Of a stretch of DNA of 64,000 nt, positions 33,017-43,429 are shown piece after piece. The stretch comes from Paralithodes platypus (lineage: Eukaryota > Arthropoda > Malacostraca > Decapoda > Lithodidae), in NCBI GenBank assembly GCA_032716605.1, contig CM064480.1:26402129-26466128 (forward strand), in the 5' to 3' direction. Both the position numbers and the translations under genes were made by a program. Each line of letters opens with the position of its first letter. The stretch's first letter is position 1. The notes under the pieces are model-generated. The model saw only the letters and a program-made list of their open reading frames with translations, did no database searches and was not told the origin of the DNA.

Positions 33017-33613
33017 ATGGTGAGGTTGCAGGAGAGGTTGCAGGAGGAGAAAGTCAGGGAGGAGTACAGGAGAGCAGTGGAAAGACGACTAGGTGGGTTC
33101 GACCTGGAAGTTATGGAGGAAGTGGAGGAGATGAGCAAGGTGTTTAAGGATGAGATCTGTACAACATGTGAGGAGGTGTGTGGAGTGAGGAGAAGAGGGA
33201 GGGGAGTGAAAGGTACAGCATGGTGGACAGAAGAGGTAAGAATAGCTGTGGAAGAAAAGAAGAAAGCATATAGAGAGTGGTTGGGTAGTAGAGGGAATGA
33301 AGATTCCGAGAGACAGAAACGAGCGAGGTACGTGGAGAGTAAGAGGGTGGTGAAGAGAGTAGTGAAGGAAAGTAAGAGAAGAGTAGATGAGGAATTTGGA
33401 AGGAATCTGAGTGTAAAATGGAGGGAGAGTAAGAAACTGTTCTGGAAAGAAGTCAAGAAAGTTAGGGAAGGTAGCAAGGGAAACAGTAAGGGTGTGAAAG
33501 ATAAGAATGGGAGAATGCTAGCCGAGAAGCAAGAGAGAGTCGAAAGATGGAGGGAGTACTTCAGTGAGTTGCTAAATGTAAGGAATGAAGAGCCAGCAAA
33601 CATAGCTGGATAG
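33017..33613 (+). pseudogene. RTE-like LINE linker region, copy 3
   Basis: About 198 open codons: the Glu/Arg-rich linker between endonuclease and RT (EEYRRAVERRLGGFDLEVME, WWTEEVRIAVEEKKKAYREW, ERWREYFSELLN). The RT N-terminus continues after 33613 in other frames (SEVWEAMKRVKLGKAPGTDG at about 33660). Confidence 0.75.
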
Positions 33614-33784
33614 GGTATGGGAGGGAGAAGAAGAGAAGTAGTGGAGGAGGAGGTGGGGATCAGGAGGTCAGAAGTATGGGAAGCCATGAAAAGAGTGAAG
33701 TTGGGGAAAGCACCAGGAACAGATGGAGTGTGTGGGGAAATGTTGAGGTATGGTGGTGAGATATTGATAGAATGAGTATGGAAA

Positions 33785-34286
33785 ATGTGCAAACTAGCAT
33801 GGGAGAAGGGGAGTGCACCCGATGACTGGAAGACTGGCATAATAGTCCCCCTATATAAGGGCAAAGGGGAAAGAGGAGTGTGTGGTAACCACCGAGGAAT
33901 ATGTCTTCTAAGCATAGTAGGGAAGGTATACAGTAGGGTAGTGATTGAGAGTGAGAGTGAGAACGGAGAAATGGATAGGCGACGAACAGGGAGGTTTTAG
34001 GAAGGGAAGAGGATGTGTAGATCAGATTTTTACCCTGAATTGTGTTGTGGAGAAGAAACAAAAGGTGTATGTTGCCTTTATGGACTTGGAGAAGGCCTAT
34101 GACAGAGTGGATAGAGAAGGTTTGTGGAAAGTACTTAGAATATACGGAGTAGAGGGCAAGTTGCTGAAAGCAGTGAAGAGCATGTATGAGGGTGCAAAGG
34201 CGGCAGTACGTGTGGAGAGTGAGCAGAATGTTGAATGTTGGTTTGAAACAGGGGTGTGTGATGTCCCCGTGGTTGTTTACTGTATA
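33785..34286 (+). pseudogene. RTE-like LINE RT, N-terminal part, copy 3
   Basis: Two overlapping frames carry CKLAWEKGSAPDDWKTGIIV, GNHRGICLLSIVGKVYSRVV, then EQGGFRKGRGCVDQIFTLN and FMDLEKAYDRVDREGLWKV. A frameshift near 33950 separates them and a few codons are deleted after CVVEK. The frame stops in the pogo MITE. Confidence 0.75.
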
Positions 34287-35155
34287 CAGTCAGCCCTCCA
34301 TTTAACGGATTTTTAGGGGGGAAACGAAGTCCGTTAAGTGCAAAAGTCCGTTAAGTGCAAATGTCCTCTGAAAAGTGGTTAGGCCCTAGCCTATTCATTA
34401 ATAAAATGACAAAAATTCGGTTTTTCTTACCTTATTTACATACTATGGTACACAATGCTAATATAATTGCCCAATAATGTATATAATGCTTATTGTTTGG
34501 CATTATGAGTATTGTACATATCAGTAATGGGCGAAATTGTAAATAAACCCTATCCTGGAGACGCCATTTGCAATGTTTACATTTTGGCGTCCCTGTTCAG
34601 TCAAACAATACGGTGCAGGGTCTGTTTTTGTACGCAATACTGTAGCCTACTATTTTGGATACTACCAAAGTATTCATAGTTCGTAATATTTTATGGGATA
34701 AATATAAAGCAATATCAAAGTGTGTTTTATTTATTACAATAATACCCAATAATACCATAATATATTATGTGGATGCAAATTTGTAGCCTACGAAATAAAA
34801 AACCCGAAAAGGTGACAATATTGTTACTGTACCGAAAGTTCAGTGTACCGGATCGTTGTACCGTAGCGTCAGGCCAAAACGTAGACATTGCAAATGGCGT
34901 CTCCAGGATAGTTACAATTTCGCCCATTACTGATATGTACAATACTCATAATGCCAAACAATAAGCATTATATACATTATTGGGCAGTTATATTAGCATT
35001 GTGTACCATAGTGTTTAGTTTATATGTTACATCTGAGTGTGTGTAGACTCGATATGTCTAAAAATGTTGGTTGATTTTAGAGGCCTAATTTACCAGCTGG
35101 AGTCCGTTAAATCCGAAATCCGTTAAATCGACGTCTGTTAATGGAGCGTCGACTG
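34287..35155. mobile_element. pogo/Tigger-type fold-back MITE inside LINE copy 3 (869 bp)
   Basis: Begins CAGTCAGCCCTCCATTTAAC and ends GTTAATGGAGCGTCGACTG, imperfect inverted repeats, with TA on both sides (34285-34286, 35156-35157). Removing it and one TA restores the LINE reading seen in copy 1 (TTTACTGTATATATGGATGG). Long inner arms are complementary: CATTTGCAATGTTTACATTT region near 34565 with ACATTGCAAATGGCG near 34885. Non-coding. Confidence 0.9.
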
Positions 35156-36049
35156 TATATGGATGGAGTCATGAAAGAAATACTATCAAGAGCAGTGGAT
35201 GTTGGTGTATCGCTGAAAAGGGAGGGAATTGAGTGGAAACTACCTATACTGCTGTTTGCGGATGATACAGTTCTGATGAGTGATAATGAATGGGAGTTGC
35301 AGGGTCTGGTAAATGAGTTTGGAACAGTGTGCGAAAAACGGAATTTGAAGGTAAATGCGGGGAAGAGCAAGGTTATGGTCTTCGAAAGGGGTGAAGTCAC
35401 AGAGTGTGAGGTGAAGCTGAACGGTCAGGGTATGGAGATTGTAAACTCTTTTAAGTATCTGGGCAGTGTGTTGGGTAAAGATGGGACTATGGATGAAGAA
35501 GTGCGGGAGAGGGTACAACAGGGGAAGAGGGTTGTAGGAACGCTAAAAGCAGTAACAAGAAATAGGGTGGTCAGTATGGAAGTGAAGAAGTCCTTGCATG
35601 ACAGTGTGGTTATCCCGACACTGACTTACGGAAGCGAAGCATGGACGTTGGTTGAGAGACTCAGACCAAGAGTGAGAGCAGTGGAAATGAATTACTTAAG
35701 GAGTGCGTGCGGAGTTACATGGAGGGATAGACAGACTAATGAGGAAGTAAGAAGGAGGTGTGGTGTGGAGGTAGATGTGCTGGAAAGTGTGAAAAGGAAC
35801 AACTTGAGATGGTTCGGCCATATGGAACGTATGGAAAGCGAGAGAATGACTAAGAGGGTGTACGAGAGCGAGGTGGAGGGACAGAGAGGGAGAGGTAGAC
35901 CGAATGAGAGGTGGAAGGATGGAGTGAGGAAGTACATGAACGAAGGCGGTGCTGGTTGGGGGGAGGGGCGTCGACTGACTGGGGACAGAGGTGCATGGGG
36001 GCGGTTCGTTCGTGGCCACCCCTTCGGGGATCACGGCGTCAGGCAATAG
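35156..36049 (+). pseudogene. RTE-like LINE RT, C-terminal part, copy 3
   Basis: After the MITE the frame runs YMDGVMKEILSRAVDVG, LLFADDTVLM (intact FADD active site), NAGKSKVMVFERG, NNLRWFGHMERM and ends FGDHGVRQ. It is open to the 3' end, so this half is well preserved. Confidence 0.8.
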
Positions 36050-36066
36050 ATAGATAGATAGATAGA

Positions 36067-36180
36067 CTTTTCACTACTGAAATAACAACATACAGACACA
36101 CAAAAACAAACTACGCCTCTCCTTGTGTTCGGAGGTGCGCGGCGTCGGTCCAACCGGCTGTGTTGGACAAACTGGATTTT
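36067..36180. mobile_element. M1 MITE, right part beyond LINE copy 3
   Basis: ACATACAGACACACAAAAAC and CGGCGTCGGTCCAACCGGCT match the internal part of the M1 copies at 37180-37250 and 40280-40350. Confidence 0.7.
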
Positions 36181-36409
36181 AGGTCACGTATGGGATATAA
36201 TGTTCTAAATGTATACTATAGCTTTGTATTAGAGTATTAGTCACCACAATATATGTCTTTACCACTTCATATTAAATTATTTTTCCTTAGACTTTGTGGG
36301 TTAAATAAGAGTGATGGCGGCCATCTTGGATCAGCTGAGAACTAATATTTTTCATTTTTTTACCGTAGTTTTAGTATTTTGTCATATTCTATATCAATAC
36401 TAACCCTGC
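36181..36409. other. Intergenic sequence without recognised feature
   Basis: Nothing matched. Confidence 0.45.
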
Positions 36410-36815
36410 GGGGGTCTCCCAGGTTAGGTTAGGTTGTTAGGTTAGGGTAATTCTTACAGTTTCTTACAGTAGATCCTCTGGAAAAAGGCAAACTATGCCT
36501 GTGTATCCAGCTCAGTACCAGTACTTGCACTGCTGCGGTCGTTCACGGTGTTGGCGGCGGCGGTAGCAGACGCAACATTTTTACTATTCTGTATTTTTGT
36601 TTTATAATCAAACTTCAAATCTTGTCTTCCCCATGCTTTATCAAGATTACTTTCAAACTCCCTTATTGATTCGGAATCGACTACATACTGGGGCAGTGCG
36701 TTCCACTCATTTACCACTCTATCACAAAATGAGTTCTTCGCCTTCTCAAGCCTATTTCTTTCTTTGTAAATTTTCTTAGAGTGTCCTCTCATTCTTGTTC
36801 CCTCCCGCATCAAGA
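36410..36815 (-). mobile_element. 5'-truncated LINE C-terminus with CCTAA-type tail
   Basis: The minus strand encodes RGHSKKIYKERNRLEKAKNS, FCDRVVNEWNALPQYVVDSE and FESNLDKAWGRQDL, the typical C-terminal end of a CR1/Rex-like LINE protein. The 3' end (leftwards) runs into repeats of CCTAA (on the plus strand GGTTAGGTTAGGTTGTTAGG at 36422-36441). Only about 0.4 kb is present. Confidence 0.8.
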
Positions 36816-36912
36816 AGATGACAAAATATGGTTTGGTATGGTTTTAGGGGGCATGTTTTAATATTGCAAAATAATGGGTAAATATGAATTTCCAGAAGGA
36901 AAAACACCTTAA

Positions 36913-37392
36913 CCCTCCAGCCCCAGCTATGTATTATATATATATTCCCCGAAACCCGGGTGTTTTGGCCGAAAAACGTCTAGGCTAGGCTACCGTATAT
37001 TTGTTAATCTGACTGCTTCCCGCATTCCCACGCATCCCCAAGCGTAGCTGTGTTATTTACCTGTAGAATGGCATTAAGTAGAGCTCTCTAAGTCAACTGG
37101 TTGAGCTGTGATGATGATTTCATTGGAGATAACTTTATGGCCAAAACAGCCACTTTACACTACTTTTCGATACTTAACAACAACATACAGGCACACACGA
37201 ACAAGCGACGCTCTCCTTCTTGTGGCCGGAGATGCGGGGCGACGGTCCAGCCGGCTGTTGTTTACATGCGTCGGACCGACGCCTCGCACACGAAGCTCAC
37301 TGGCTTTGACCTCATGGGTGTTTAAGAGCCCTTCCGGGCAGCTCGTGTATGCTTTTTTATGGGCGTTCAAGAGCCCTTCCGGGAACAGAGGG
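36913..37392. mobile_element. M1 MITE (TTAA-flanked)
   Basis: TTAA (36909-36912) then CCCTCCAGCCCCAGC; ends GAGGG before TTAA at 37393-37396. A second possible right end is at 37618 (GCCGGGCTGGAAGGGTTAA), whose inverted repeat fits the left end better, so the full element could be 705 bp and other copies shorter deletion forms. Non-coding. Confidence 0.8.
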
Positions 37393-37800
37393 TTAAAACA
37401 CACTAATGAATGAAGGAACTGATGAGAAAAAGGATTATAATACAAAAACACGTACGTGACCTAAAATCCAATTTGACCGCTGTGTTTACATGCGTCGGAC
37501 GGACGGCATTCAAAACAAGCTGAATAGGCTTTCAAGCTTACTGCCTGTTATAAGGACACCCGGGGCCCTGCCCAACTGCCGCAGTGTCCTTATAACAGGA
37601 CAGCCGGGCTGGAAGGGTTAATGATCAATCTGAAAGCAATATAAATGAAAAACTATTTTAATATTAAAATATTAAAATATTTTAAGAAAAAAAAATCATG
37701 CGATTATATAAAGTATATTTTAATTTAATCAATCTGAAAGTAAAATTCTAAATTAACCCACATCCTACGGCGCCTTTAAATACTTCCGCCATACCATATT

Positions 37801-37917
37801 CAGCATGGTGGACAGAAGAGGTAAAAATAGCTGTGGAAGACAAGAAGAAAGCGTATAGAGAGTGTTTGGGTAGTAGAGGGAATGAAGATTTGGAGAGACA
37901 GAAACGAGCGAGGTACA
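37801..37917 (+). repeat. Orphan internal fragment of the RTE-like LINE
   Basis: Matches 33218-33333 of copy 3 (ATGGTGGACAGAAGAGGTAA) with few differences, but has neither LINE end. It is flanked on the right by a pogo-like TACAGTCGCTCACC motif. Confidence 0.8.
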
Positions 37918-38398
37918 GTCGCTCACCTTTCCGACTGGGCCACCTAATGGTAATTTCGCTGGGAGTCTTTCGCTCTGATATTAGTAAGATCGCTCACTCC
38001 CCCCACCCTGAATCTGTTGCATATTATGTCCCATAGATGGCGTAGTTAGATATGCTGGGAGTAAGAGGGAAGGAGAGGGGGGGGGGCTTATTATTGTGTA
38101 GCAAAGGTTGGAAGTGTGTAGGGTGGGGATATTTAGTGAATTATTTCATCAGGTTTATGGTTACCGTTTTATCTCATGATATTAATTACAATTATTGAAC
38201 AGCTATTTTTAGTGAAATCTACATTTAAGAAATATTAGAATATTTATTATTAATTTTTGCAATCATTGCTACAGTTCCGTTCTCCGCTTAAGCTGTTGCT
38301 TAACCCACTGCTCTAAACACGTGTTAGATAATATATACACTGTCAGACCGTGGTGGAGGACGGACATGTGAGCGACCAGCTGATTCAGCCAGCGCCTA
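37918..38398. other. Intergenic sequence left of DIRS copy A
   Basis: No gene recognised. Contains a G-run near 38080. Confidence 0.5.
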
Positions 38399-38714
38399 AT
38401 TTATTAGTGGCCCCTCCATCATTGACGAACATGCCTATTACATAAGGCATCCTCTTCAAACACTAATCCGCCGTAGTTTGAATCTACCGCGCAGAGCATT
38501 TAAAATCTGAGGAGCCTTCATCATGAGCGCACGCGACCTCACTCATGGCTTCAGTCATTATGAATTAGGTTCTCACTACGAAAAAACTTCGTAAAAAATA
38601 AAAAATAAAAATAAAATAAGAATAACTATTCAATAAGCTTTCCATCATATCGTGGATGTACTTGTGTGGATCTTTGACCAGACGCTGATTCAGGCATCAT
38701 TCTTCCTTCTCTGC
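38399..38714 (+). repeat. Copy A left inverted terminal repeat
   Basis: Complementary to 45214-45520. Landmarks: GGCATCCTCTTCAAACACTA, CGTAGTTTGAATCTACCGCG, CACTACGAAAAAACTTCGTA. Contains a small palindrome at about 38433-38450. Confidence 0.9.
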
Positions 38715-38779
38715 TCTGCGGTCAACCGGCCCGGACGTGTCTCTCCACGTTCCGCTGGTTCCGCATTTGCTGCGTCCCT

Positions 38780-40864
38780 AGTGAGTTTTTTCTCATTTGT
38801 TTACTCCGGGATGTATCGAGTAAGGTTAGGATATGCGTAGCAGGAGTGTCCTGGGCTGGTTGCCCGCAGTGCAGTGTATTTTGGGTCGTGTGTTTGGGGC
38901 ATCTATTTCGGATGTACCCTCGTGGTCCTGTTGTGGATAGGTGAACTTTTTCACAGTTAGCTAGCTTTGTGGTGCAGGCGGCTTTCATTACGCGTTATTG
39001 CTTCCTTTTATCTTTCTGATAAGGTAGTGTATTTTTGCTGACGTTCCCAGCGTATTTTTCTTCACTTAGTGAAGTTTTTTCTGGGTCCCGAGTCAGTTCT
39101 TCCCTTTGCCGGAAGTATTTGTTACAGTGGTGTGTTGGCGGTGGTTCCTGTTGTGATATAATTCAGTGCTTTTTGTTTATTTCCGACATGTTACTGTTAT
39201 CCGTCTGCCTAGGCCTAGCCAGCCTCTCGTAGCTTTTCCACATATACAAGTGTTATTGATTTATTTTCTAAATATGTACTACTGTGTCATGTGTGTCCTG
39301 GTTTAGTTGTGTATTGGCTAATTCCACGGACTATGTTGGGCCCGGCGTTAGTTGTGTTTTGGCTACGCCTCGGTCCGGTGTTGCGTTCAGATGGTATCTG
39401 GACGGGGTGGGTTTTTTCCGGCGGGTTTTTCTCGGTTTCACCTTGATAACCCCGGCTGGTTGCCGAGTTTTGACCACGCGTGGTTTAAAACAGGCTTGTT
39501 TCCCCGGCGAGTGGGTGTCTGTGGCTCCCCAGGACTGCGTCTCTGGGGTGCCTGTTTCAGGCTCCTTATGATTCCCGGCGGATTGGCTGTACCCATCTAA
39601 CAGTGTTCATACGGACACGTGTTTGTAGTTTTTTCGGTTTTGCAAAGCCGATATAAAACTATGCTGTTGTTGTTTTTCCTCCCCGGCGATCTTTTACAAA
39701 GAAGTGGGTATAGGAACAATTGGGGTTAACTTTTACACTTTAAATCATCCGGCGGGTGCAGGCTGCAAGGGTGGGATGACCGAATTTGCAAAATTCAGTT
39801 TAGTTGACCAGACAATTGAGGGATGCATTGTGTATCGCCTCCTTCAACATACGGCGCTTTAGGGCACAATTGGGGTTAACGTTTTTTAAACTAATATTCA
39901 CACCCGGCAGGTGCTCCTTGGAAGGGTGGGAATAACGAATTTACAATTCAGTTAGTTAACCAGACAATTGAGGGATACGTTTTGTATCGCCGCCTTCAAC
40001 ATACGGCGATCTTAACCCTCCAGCCCCGGCTATGTATTATATATATATTCCTCGAAACCCGGGTGTTTTGGCCGAAAAACGTCTAGGCTAGGCTACCGTA
40101 TATTCGTTAATCAGACTGCTTCCCGCATCCCCAAGCGTAGCTGTGTTATTTACCTGTAGAATGGCATTAAGTAGAGCTCTCTAAGTCAACTGGTTGAGCT
40201 GTGATGATGATTTCATTGGAGATAACTTTATGGCCAAAACAGCCACTTTACACCACTTTTCGATACTTAACAACAACATACAGGCACACACGAACAAGCG
40301 ACGCTCTCCTTCTTATGGCCGGAGATGCGGGGCGACGGTCCAGCCGGCTGTTGTTTACATGCGTCGGACCGACGCCTCGCACACGAAGCTCACAGGCTTT
40401 CAACCACTGGGCGTTCAAGAGACCTTCCGGGTACCTGTTATATGCTTTTTTATGGGCGTTCAAGAGCCCTTCCGTGGTGAGAGGGTTAAAAGATACTTCG
40501 GGAGAAGTTAGATCTCGTATATTTGTCAGGCTTCCCAGTTTTTGATCTACGAGATAATTCGGGGGCCGGCGTCTTTTTTAGTTTTTTTTTCCAAAATTGA
40601 ATCTTGAAACAAACACCACCGGAAAGACTTAATCAGTTATAAACGCCATGCTGGTCTTTATATATTATGTCAGAGGGTATTCATAAATCTTTTGGACAAA
40701 TTAAGATATTCTGAAATCTTTTACTTAGGAAACCCCACCGCGTAGCGAGCTGTAGTCGTTGAGTATTCCGTCTCATTACCCGGCGGGTTATTTAACACTT
40801 GTGTGCGAACATGTTTGGGTTAACCTTCTGAGCATTAATTCCTGGAAATTTTCTTTTTTTCCAG
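38780..40864 (+). other. Putative leader intron, copy A
   Basis: A donor-like CCCTAGTGAGTTTTTT near 38778 and an acceptor TTTTTTTCCAG at about 40854-40864, 59 bp before the ORF1 ATG (40923). The same signals are in copy B at 47366 and 48879. An inference from sequence only. Contains an M1 MITE. Confidence 0.45.
40016..40485. mobile_element. M1 MITE in copy A (470 bp)
   Basis: TTAA at 40012-40015 and 40486-40489, ends CCCTCCAGCCCCGG and GTGAGAGGG. Copy B lacks it at the same place (ACGGCGATCTAGAACGCTTC at about 48503), giving a paralogous empty site. Confidence 0.9.
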
Positions 40865-40922
40865 AGCTGGGTCCTGGCGGGTCTATGCAGAACCTGGAGT
40901 AAGTATCCCACCAGTCTCTGTC

Positions 40923-41030
40923 ATGGCTACCTTTGCCCCGGTTTTAGCTTTATGCATTACGCCCTCCTGTTCAGGTATCCCTATTTTGGCGCACACCCTT
41001 TGTATAAAATGTGTTAAAATGTCTCGTTTG
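40923..41030 (+). pseudogene. DIRS ORF1 start, copy A
   Basis: ATG at 40923 opens MATFAPVLALCITPSCSGIP then ILAHTLCIKCVKM, matching the Cys-rich start of ORF1 in copy B (MATIDPVFALCIAPSCSGIP). It is soon lost in rearranged leader sequence. Confidence 0.75.
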
Positions 41031-41500
41031 GTGTGGGTTACCTTTCCGGCATTTTTTCTCGTTGCTCCGAGAACACCGTTTTAGTTTACCGAGTTTTAGT
41101 CAGGATGGCTCAAAATAGGTAAGTTACCCCGACGAGTTTGGTCGCTTGAGGGCTCATAAGAAACTGCGTTTTCTGTGGTCGAGCCTGGGATCAGGCTTCC
41201 TGTGTTATTCATTGCTTTATGCATTACGCCCTCCTGTAATGTATAGTTTAGTGTGGGTTACCTTTCCGGCGTTTTTCTCGTTGCTCCGAGAACACCGTTT
41301 TTGTTTACCGAGTTTTAGTCAGGATAGCTAAAATAGGTAAGTTACCCCGACGAGTTTGGTCGCTTGAGGGCTCATCAGAAACTGCGTTTTCTATGGTCGA
41401 GCCTGGGATCAGGCTTCCTGGGTTATTCCCGTCGAGGGGGGCTCCACACAGTTTTCTAGGTGATCCGGCTGACACCTGTTGGACTTGGTTTTCTCTGCTT

Positions 41501-42586
41501 TTCAAAGCCATTGAAACAATGCTGTCTGTTTGTTTGGTCTTTACCTCCCGGCGACCTTTTTACAAAGAGGTCTGGGGCAGGTATAATTGGTTTGACATTG
41601 CATATAAAACCCGGCGGTTGTACCTTCGGGTGGTTATATTAACGGATTTGCGATTCGAGATAATTTGCCAAACAATTGATTGATACAATAGGGTATCACG
41701 GCCTTCAAGACGGCGATCTATGAGGGCTTCTGGGAGAAGCCGGATTAGAGATTAACCCCTTCAGACTCATATGACGCAGAGGTTGCCAGATTAGCAATAA
41801 GAAATGGAGTTCTCTCACTCTTATAATTACCTCTCCAAAATTAGTTTTCTGCCCACAGCTAACTCAAAGATAACTGCAGAGGTTGAAGTAACTAAACTAA
41901 AGGTTTCTAAATACCCCTGATGGTAACAAAGGCTTTAAAGTATCCTTAATCGGCTCAAAATCGCGTCATATGTCGGAGAGGGTTAAGATAGGCTTAGACT
42001 TTTTATGGGATAAAAAGATGCCTGAATCTTACTAGTGTTTCAAGTGTAAAGGGATACTTGAAAGACTTCATCTTTAATAAAGATATGCTTCATCTTTATG
42101 AGGATTAAGAAGTTATGCTTAATTCTTTTGGACAGGTAAAAGATATGCTGAAATCTTTAATAAGCCATTGAAACAATGCCGTTTGTTTGTTTAGTCTTTC
42201 CCTCCCGGCGACCTTTTTACAAAGAGGTCTGGGGCAGGTACAATTGGTTTGACATTGTATATAAAACCCGGCGGTTGTACCTTTGGGTGGTTATGTTAAC
42301 TGATTTGCAATTCGCGATAATTTGCCAAACAATTGATTGATACAATAGGGTATCACGGCCTTCAAGACGGCGGTCTATGAGGGCTTCTGGGAGAAGCCAG
42401 ATTAGAGATTAAGATAGGCTTAGACATTTTATGGGATAAAAAGATGCCGGAATCTTACTAGTGTTTCAAGTGTAAAGGGATACTTGAAAGACTTCATCTT
42501 TAATAAAGATATGCTTCATCTTTATGAGGATTCAGAAGATATGCTTAAATCTTCTGGACAGGTAAAGATATGCTGAAATCTTTAAT
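41501..42586 (+). repeat. Tandem duplication of leader sequence in copy A
   Basis: 41501-41755 plus 41987-42160 repeat as 42161-42413 plus 42414-42586 (AAGCCATTGAAACAATGC, CCCGGCGACCTTTTTACAAA, GATAGGCTTAGAC). The first unit holds the MITE at 41756-41982 that the second lacks. A second ORF1-like start zone with acceptor TCTCTTTCCAG lies at about 42710-42720. Confidence 0.9.
41756..41982. mobile_element. TTAA-flanked MITE family M2 (227 bp)
   Basis: Ends CCCTTCAGACTCATATGACG and CGTCATATGTCGGAGAGGG, inverted repeats of about 20 bp, between TTAA at 41752-41755 and 41983-41986. The second unit of the tandem duplication shows the empty site AGAGATTAAGATAGG at about 42406. Insertion happened after the duplication. 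Confidence 0.92.
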
Positions 42587-43047
42587 ATGAAACTAAAGGA
42601 CAACGAAAAGTAGTGGTGGAGTGCTACGGTTCGTTGACTGGCGGTTTTGAGGCACATATTTTGTACCGTTTTTTGGGTGTAGCCCTATGAGCATTAATCC
42701 CCGGAACTTTCTCTTTCCAGGGCGGAGTACCGGTGTTGCACCAGGTGACCAGGTAGTTCCCGGGGGTGGGGTAGTTTTCCCCCAGTCTCTGTCGTGTCGG
42801 CACTTGAACCTCTCATTGCTGTATGTTCAACGCCGTTAAGCTCAGGTAGCCCTATCTTATTTCTATTTGTTAATGAAATAATTTAATAGCTGAATCATAA
42901 TAAAGATATATATTTTCTATGATTATATTATGATAATATTGTGTTTATTTATAGTAATTTATTTTAATACAATTAAATATAAATTAAATTAATTAGTATA
43001 CTTTATGATTTTGCTCACCAGCTCTGCTTTCAATGTGTTAATGAGCT

Positions 43048-43429
43048 ATGGGAGCTTTTAATTATCATAAACCTTTACGGGACTCGGACGAGGGCTCCCA
43101 TTCAGGGGGTATACCGAGCTCGCAAGCGAGGGACAGCCACAGCCAAGGTGTATGGCGATACTCACAGTCGTACCTCACCCGCCGGACGATAACGCCGGCG
43201 GGCGGACCTGACGCTCTGATGACGGACGGGAACAGGTTGAGTTCCATTTATCTATTTTCCGCCGCCAGACGCGTCTCTAATGTGCCACGTAGTCAACAAA
43301 CTACAGGATTAGCGAGGCGTAGTCTCGCTAATCGCGCCCCTGTGGCCAGCGCAGTGTGGTACCAGCATTTGAACACGTGGTGCCCGCACCCAGTGTCACT
43401 CCTGGTCAGGTTGTTCCACTTAGAACACA
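43048..43429 (+). pseudogene. ORF1/RNase H-extension deletion fusion, copy A
   Basis: The first part matches copy B ORF1 at about 50230-50275 (GVWRYSQ) and the rest matches the segment after RNase H (SYLTRRTITPAGGPDAL, copy B 53655 onward). The junction is near 43160-43170. Everything between (about 3.4 kb in copy B coordinates) is missing. Confidence 0.85.

Larger units (their letters stand above)
33003..36060 (+). mobile_element. RTE-like LINE, copy 3 (interrupted by a pogo MITE)
   Basis: Same family as copies 1, 2 and 4, ending in GGCGTCAGGCAATAG and TAGA repeats (to 36066). It starts within the linker after the endonuclease. A pogo MITE at 34287-35155 splits the RT. It inserted into an M1 MITE, whose halves flank it. 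No clean target duplication is visible. Confidence 0.85.

Noticed and set aside
36422..36447. Interstitial telomere array
   Set aside because: Too short and directly at the 3' end of a LINE fragment, so it is better explained as the LINE tail. Reported as a finding about the tail instead.
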